From: Betaproteobacteria bacterium
Lineage (GTDB): Bacteria > Pseudomonadota > Gammaproteobacteria > Burkholderiales > SG8-41
Direction: 5' to 3'
DNA: 64,000 nucleotides
Assembly: GCA_028291945.1 (NCBI GenBank)
Contig: JAQGNH010000389.1
Coordinates: forward strand, 1-64,000
The position numbers and the translations under genes were made by a program. Positions 59,831 to 64,000 of this stretch are shown one piece after another (the stretch's first letter is position 1; every line of letters starts with the position of its first letter). The notes beneath the pieces were generated by a model that saw only the letters and a program-made list of their open reading frames with translations, was not told the DNA's origin and made no database searches.

Positions 59831-59906
59831 CGTGTTTTTTCGAACGCTCGGGATTGCCGCGTCGCAGAAAGACGCCGTGGCGCATGATTACAAACGGAGG
59901 TATGTG

Positions 59907-61256
59907 ATGACTGTTGCGCGCGAACTGGCGAACTTCGTAACCGGGCACAGTTACGCGGACCTGCCGCCCAAGACTATCGAGTACGCGGAGATGCTCATCT
60001 CGAGCACCATCGCCAGCGCATCACTGGGCTCGACAATCGAATCATCCCGCATCATTCGCGCCCTGGAAACCGAGCGCGGCGGCAAACCCGAGGCGACGGT
60101 GTGGTTCGGAGCAGCGGAGAAGCTGCCGGTCGCGGGGGCAGCGCGAGTCAATGCCGTGATGAGCGACGCAGCGGCTTCGGACGATAGCGACCTGCGCAAC
60201 ATCGTGCATACCGGGACGCCCGTGTGCGCCGCTTCGCTTGCCGTTGCGGAGAAGACCGGCGCTAGCGGTCAGGACGTGCTGAGTGCCATAGTGCTGGGCC
60301 ACGAAGTCGCCGGACGCATCAACAGCGCCATGATCGGCGGTCTTCAGACGAAAGGGTTTCACGGCTGCATCGTCGCGATCTTCGCAGGCGCCGTTGCGGC
60401 GGCACGTCTGATGAAGCTCAGCGAAGCGCAAACGGCACAGGCGATTGCTCTATCCGCTACGTCGATGGGTGGACTGCACGCCGCGGCGAAAACGAGCGTA
60501 GCTCGCGAGTATCACGCAGGACTGGCCGCCATGCTGGGCGTGAATGCAGCGCAAGCGGCCGGGATGGGTTTCCTGGCCGAAGAGAACATCCTCGAGACTA
60601 AGCTGGGTTTCTTTGAAGTCTATGGCAACAAGCCGGACGTCTCACAGATCACGCGCGCGTTCGGCGAGCGCTGGAGCATCCTGACCGACATGGGCATCAA
60701 GCTCGTACCCGGCGGTCATCCGCACCATGCAATCGCCGAAGCGGCAGCGAATGCGGCCCGCAGCGGTAATGTCTCACCGGACGAGGTCGAGTCGATTACC
60801 ATCTCGCGTCCCGGGTTCCAGGGATTTACCGGCCCGCAATATCCGACCGACCTGATCGGAGTTGCGCACAGCCCGGCATATTTCGCCGCTGCCGGCGTTG
60901 CGGAAAGGGACTTCTCGTGGGTGCATGCCTTCCCAGACAAGATCAACAGCCCGGCGATCCGCGGCCTGCTCGGCAAAGTGCGAGTCGCCGAGCCGCCCAC
61001 GGAAAACCTCGAGCGTTATAAGTCAGGCGCGATCGTCACGATCAAGACGCGGGACGGCCGGAGTCATTCGAATACGGTCTATGCGCCGAGAGGCGCCGCG
61101 ATTGTTGGAATCGCATGGGCCGACGTCGAAGCCAAATACCGCGCCCTGGCGCCGTTTGCGAAGTTTTCCGGGGAGAACCTCGAAGCAAGCATCAAGGTGA
61201 TCCGCAACTTCCGCGCGGTGAAAAAAGTTTCAGAACTGGTCGGCTTGCTGCGCTAG
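59907..61256 (+). CDS. MmgE/PrpD-family protein
   Basis: The start at 59907 has CGGAGGTATGTG upstream. The 449-residue protein has VARELANFVTGHSYADLPPK at the start, NAVMSDAAASDDSDLRNIVH, LGHEVAGRINSAMIGG, FHGCIVAIFAGAVAAARLMK and KLVPGGHPHHAIAEAAANAA. These match the MmgE/PrpD family (2-methylcitrate dehydratase, cis-aconitate decarboxylase). The catalytic His/Lys pattern appears retained in GGHPHH. It may dehydrate or isomerise a tricarboxylate linked to the hydroxyacid dehydrogenase before it. Confidence 0.85.
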   Translation: MTVARELANFVTGHSYADLPPKTIEYAEMLISSTIASASLGSTIESSRIIRALETERGGKPEATVWFGAAEKLPVAGAARVNAVMSDAAASDDSDLRNIVHTGTPVCAASLAVAEKTGASGQDVLSAIVLGHEVAGRINSAMIGGLQTKGFHGCIVAIFAGAVAAARLMKLSEAQTAQAIALSATSMGGLHAAAKTSVAREYHAGLAAMLGVNAAQAAGMGFLAEENILETKLGFFEVYGNKPDVSQITRAFGERWSILTDMGIKLVPGGHPHHAIAEAAANAARSGNVSPDEVESITISRPGFQGFTGPQYPTDLIGVAHSPAYFAAAGVAERDFSWVHAFPDKINSPAIRGLLGKVRVAEPPTENLERYKSGAIVTIKTRDGRSHSNTVYAPRGAAIVGIAWADVEAKYRALAPFAKFSGENLEASIKVIRNFRAVKKVSELVGLLR

Positions 61257-61268
61257 GCGTGCGCCCCG

Positions 61269-61580
61269 TCAGGCTGCAGGCGAGAGCACATGGATCACGC
61301 GGCTCGCGATCATCTCCTTGACCTTCGCGCCATAAGCAGCCATGTGCGGCGCGGCCGCGTGCGCTTTGAGCGCCTGGGGATCGCGCCACTTTTCTATGAC
61401 AACGAATGTGTCGGATCCGAACTTCGTCTGGAAGCTGCCGATGCCTTCGGCGTCAACGGCGGGTCCGTACTCGATGCAGCCATCCTCGGCGCGAACGGCG
61501 GGAATGTTGGATCGAAACGCTTCGAGTATTTTTTCGCGCTGGCCCGGTTTGGCGGTGATGATGGCGACGACGTGGATCAT
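61269..61580 (-). CDS. ABM-family (antibiotic biosynthesis monooxygenase) small protein
   Basis: A 103-residue protein beginning MIHVVAIITAKPGQREKILE, then CIEYGPAVDAE, FVVIEKWRDPQALKAHAAAP and MAAYGAKVKEMI. The ABM ferredoxin-like fold covers quinol monooxygenases and heme-degrading proteins. It is convergent with the MmgE/PrpD gene. It probably acts as a dimer on a small organic substrate. Confidence 0.85.
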   Translation of the reverse strand: MIHVVAIITAKPGQREKILEAFRSNIPAVRAEDGCIEYGPAVDAEGIGSFQTKFGSDTFVVIEKWRDPQALKAHAAAPHMAAYGAKVKEMIASRVIHVLSPAA

Positions 61581-61768
61581 GAGTCTCTCCTTGATTGTTC
61601 TCTGCAGTGTCTAAGTCGATTACTTCACGTGTGCCCTGACATGCACGCCTGCGTGAGGGCGCATCCAAACCGAACTCTACCCGTACGCCGACAAAGCCGC
61701 GTCACCATCATTGTCGCCGCTCCTTGATGAAATAGTGCAGCAGATCGCAAAGCATAAGGGATTGCCAA

Positions 61769-62512
61769 ATGGAGCTCAAAGGTTGTGCAGCAATCGTTAC
61801 AGGCGGCAGCGGCGGATTGGGGCAGCGCATCTGTCGCGCGCTGGCGCTGAACGGCGTCAATGTAGTGGTCAACTACGCGGAATCGGAAACCAAGGCTAAA
61901 AGCGTAGTAGACGACATCGTGAAGCTGGGCGTCCATGCAGTGGCATTGCGCGCTGATGTGACCGACCCGGCCGCTGTGAGCCGGATGGTCGAGCAAGCCA
62001 AGGCCGAGTTCGGACGCGTCGACATCCTCGTGAACGATGCCGCCTTCAATAAGGAAGTTGCATTTCCCGATCTGGATAGCCTCACGCACGAGCTCTGGAA
62101 TCATATCCTCGCCACCAATCTGACGGGCACGTTCAACTGCATCAAGGCCATCGCGCCGTTGATGAAGGCCCAGAGTCAGGGCCGGATTATCAACATATCC
62201 TCCGGGGCGGGCATCGTCCCGCGCGGCAGCAGCATCGCCTACGCGGTCTCCAAGGCGGGCATGATCCATCTCACCAAGTGCATGGCCGTGGCGCTCGCTC
62301 CGGCCGTGACGGTGAACTCCATTGCGCCTGGCTTCATGGAAGGAACGCGCATGAGCGCGAATTGGTCGGCCGAATACGCAGCCACAGCGGCCGACAGGAC
62401 GCTCCTGCGCCGAACAGTGGACAAGGATGATGTGGCCGAGCAGCTGATAACGTTCTGCCGCAGCGACAGCGTCACGGGCCAAACGGTCTTGATGGACTGC
62501 GGCCGTCTATAG
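61769..62512 (+). CDS. Short-chain dehydrogenase/reductase
   Basis: A 247-residue protein. The cofactor motif is AIVTGGSGGLGQRIC, then DVTDPAAVSRMVE and VDILVNDAAFNKE, where NNAG is NDAA. The catalytic Ser lies in INISSGAGIVPRGSS and the YxxxK in IAYAVSKAGMIHLTK. The C-terminus has MDCGRL, and VNSIAPGFMEGTRM carries the usual loop. It oxidises or reduces an alcohol/ketone with NAD(P). The neighbours do not define the substrate. Confidence 0.88.
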   Translation: MELKGCAAIVTGGSGGLGQRICRALALNGVNVVVNYAESETKAKSVVDDIVKLGVHAVALRADVTDPAAVSRMVEQAKAEFGRVDILVNDAAFNKEVAFPDLDSLTHELWNHILATNLTGTFNCIKAIAPLMKAQSQGRIINISSGAGIVPRGSSIAYAVSKAGMIHLTKCMAVALAPAVTVNSIAPGFMEGTRMSANWSAEYAATAADRTLLRRTVDKDDVAEQLITFCRSDSVTGQTVLMDCGRL

Positions 62513-62584
62513 GCACGCTGACGCCGTACATGCGCGGCTGATGTGTTCGACTTTCGCGCCAACGACCTCTGACTCGATCAAGTT

Positions 62585-63889
62585 CTACTTCAACGGGGCC
62601 TTACCCTGTGATACGTCCATGATCATGCGCGTCGTGAGATAGAGGCGCGGCTCGATAGAGCTTATGAAGATGTATTCGGCGTTGGTGGTATGCGCACCGA
62701 ATCCGCGGAGCCCGAACCCTTCGACGACCGGCGCGTTCGTTTTCAGCGATGCGTTGGCGGCGTCGGTAAAGCCGCCGGCGGAATCGTCCACCACCTTGAG
62801 CGTTAAACCAAGCTCGCGATAGACGCTCTGCGCGTGCGCGCTGAGCGCCCGTGACGAGGGCTTGGGCTCGAGCGGTGGGAACCGACGCTCGAAAACGAGC
62901 TCCACCTGCGCCTCGGGCAGCAGCTTCTTCTTGACGCGCTCGCGCAGCTTCTGCTCGATGCCGTCGTAATCGGCAATCCGGGCGACGCGCACGTCGGCGC
63001 TCGCCTGCGCCGCGGGCGGGATCATGTTGCTGACGATTCCCGCCTGCGCCAGCGTCCAGTTCACCTTTACGCCGGTCGCGGGATCCGACAGGTCGCGCAT
63101 TTGCCCGATCTGGAACGCGAGCTCGTCGAGCGCGTTGACGCCACGTTCCGGCGCGCTGCCCGCGTGCGAGCCGCGGCCGCGCACGGTCAACAGCGCGAGC
63201 GCATGACCGCTGGTTGCGAGCCGTACGCGATCGTCCTGGGGATTGCCGCCGCCTTCGAACGACATTACCGCGTCGTGTTCCGCGCCGAGCCGGGTGTGGT
63301 GGTTGCGAGAGCCGGGAGATCCGATCTCCTCATCCGCGTTGATGAACACCGTGATCGTGCCGTAGTCGCGATAGTTCATTGCTCTGAGGATCGCCAGCGA
63401 GTGCAGAATCACCGCGATGCCCTGGCGATCGTCCGCGATCGCCAGGCCGTACACGCGGTCGCCGTCGATCCGGAATGGTTGCTGGGCCAGCATGCCGCGC
63501 GGATACACCGTATCCATATGGGCGAGAAGCAGGATTTTCTTCGTGCCGCTGCCAGTGAAAGTTGCGCGCACCATTTTTCCCAACTTCTGCGGTGTGTCGG
63601 ACAAACGGTGCGTGTTGGCTTCCACCGGCTCGATCAGTTCAACTTTGCCGCCGAGCGCCCGCAGCTTCGCAGCGAGCACGTTGGCGATCTTGTCGAGCTC
63701 CTCGGGCTCCCGGCTGCCGGATTCGATTGCTGTGAGCTCCTTCAGGGTCTCCAGCAGCGCGGGTCTTTCCTTCTGCGCCAGAGACAGCACCGGCTGCGGA
63801 GCTTGACCTATGGCACGGCCTGCCATGACTGCGCTGAGCATGAATAGACCAAGCTTGAGCACACCGCCGAATGTTCCGTCGTAAATCAT
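62585..63889 (-). CDS. M20-family metallopeptidase (carboxypeptidase G2-like)
   Basis: A 434-residue protein with signal peptide-like KLGLFMLSAVMAGRAIGQA. The first metal His is in ILLLAHMDTVYPRG, the bridging Asp in LAIADDRQG, the catalytic Glu pair in TVFINADEEIGSPGS, a dimerisation-domain His in GRGSHAGSAPERG and the last His in RGFGAHTTNAEYI. It should hydrolyse a peptide or glutamate conjugate in the periplasm using two zinc ions. It is the last gene in the window and convergent with the SDR gene. Confidence 0.85.
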   Translation of the reverse strand: MIYDGTFGGVLKLGLFMLSAVMAGRAIGQAPQPVLSLAQKERPALLETLKELTAIESGSREPEELDKIANVLAAKLRALGGKVELIEPVEANTHRLSDTPQKLGKMVRATFTGSGTKKILLLAHMDTVYPRGMLAQQPFRIDGDRVYGLAIADDRQGIAVILHSLAILRAMNYRDYGTITVFINADEEIGSPGSRNHHTRLGAEHDAVMSFEGGGNPQDDRVRLATSGHALALLTVRGRGSHAGSAPERGVNALDELAFQIGQMRDLSDPATGVKVNWTLAQAGIVSNMIPPAAQASADVRVARIADYDGIEQKLRERVKKKLLPEAQVELVFERRFPPLEPKPSSRALSAHAQSVYRELGLTLKVVDDSAGGFTDAANASLKTNAPVVEGFGLRGFGAHTTNAEYIFISSIEPRLYLTTRMIMDVSQGKAPLK

Positions 63890-64000
63890 GATCCTCGCTC
63901 CAACATCAGAATAGCAGCATTGCGGTGCTCGTATGTCCTACCGCGACCCGAATCGGAGCATCCTCGGCTTCGGCGCACCGCAGCTGTGCGTTGGTTGATC

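Noticed and set aside
888-63900. tRNA or rRNA genes
   Set aside because: I looked for tRNA-like T-loops (GGTTCGAATCC type) and rRNA signatures and found none convincing.

Overview
This 64 kb window looks like a chromosomal accessory region from a high-GC betaproteobacterium, probably an uncultured Burkholderiales-like lineage. The main reason is the number of Bug (TctC-type) periplasmic solute-binding proteins: twelve intact genes and at least two decayed 3' fragments. They sit among single catabolic enzymes of the kind Bordetella, Cupriavidus and related soil and water bacteria carry. No rRNA, tRNA or CRISPR array is visible. No LysR, GntR or IclR regulator gene is visible beside the catabolic genes either.

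Layout. 1-5 kb: a partial exported GDSL esterase, a Bug gene with an in-frame dispersed repeat at its signal-peptide junction, a PhyH-type dioxygenase, and a decaying defence/toxin patch (ParE-like toxin, an antitoxin without a start codon, an ImmA/IrrE pseudogene). 5.3-7.3 kb: a hipBA module behind an AT-rich promoter with palindromes. 7.7-25 kb: six Bug genes, a diheme cytochrome c, an MFS exporter, a VOC protein, an Asp/Glu-racemase-fold protein followed by a cysteine-dioxygenase-like cupin, a Sel1/lytic transglycosylase, an amidohydrolase, an aldo/keto reductase and a DHDPS-type aldolase. 25-32 kb: an aldehyde dehydrogenase pseudogene, a six-EF-hand lipoprotein, and a minus-strand run reading flavin monooxygenase, HpaI aldolase, FMN 2-hydroxyacid dehydrogenase, signal-less solute-binding protein, cupin. 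32.6-34.4 kb: a heme-oxygenase-fold diiron-type protein translationally coupled to a FeeM/LuxI-like acyltransferase fused to a cyclic-nucleotide-binding domain. 34.5-43 kb: Bug, TauD-type dioxygenase, cupin, a hydrolase lipoprotein paired with an exported methyltransferase-fold protein, a K+ channel, another Bug, a toxin-antitoxin pair and a second exported methyltransferase-fold paralogue. 43-46.3 kb: an ECF sigma/anti-sigma pair divergent from small membrane-protein genes. 46.4-56 kb: a TctA fragment, exported glutathione peroxidase, a CmcJ/NvfI-type oxidoreductase, two tandem Bug paralogues with a TauD dioxygenase, a PQQ dehydrogenase with its cytochrome c, a Bug and an enolase-superfamily enzyme. 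56-64 kb: a phosphodiesterase-like lipoprotein, a second FMN hydroxyacid dehydrogenase with an MmgE/PrpD protein, an ABM monooxygenase, an SDR and an M20 peptidase.

How it fits together (inference). Most of the window looks like a scavenging island: many binding proteins, each next to one or two enzymes for hydroxy-, keto- or dicarboxylic acids. No complete TctA/TctB permease is present, so the binding proteins must use membrane components encoded elsewhere or act in sensing. Several dispersed palindromic repeat families and gene fragments show active turnover. The least ordinary loci are the diiron protein/cNMP-gated acyltransferase pair, the exported methyltransferase-fold paralogues and the ECF-linked membrane-protein cluster.
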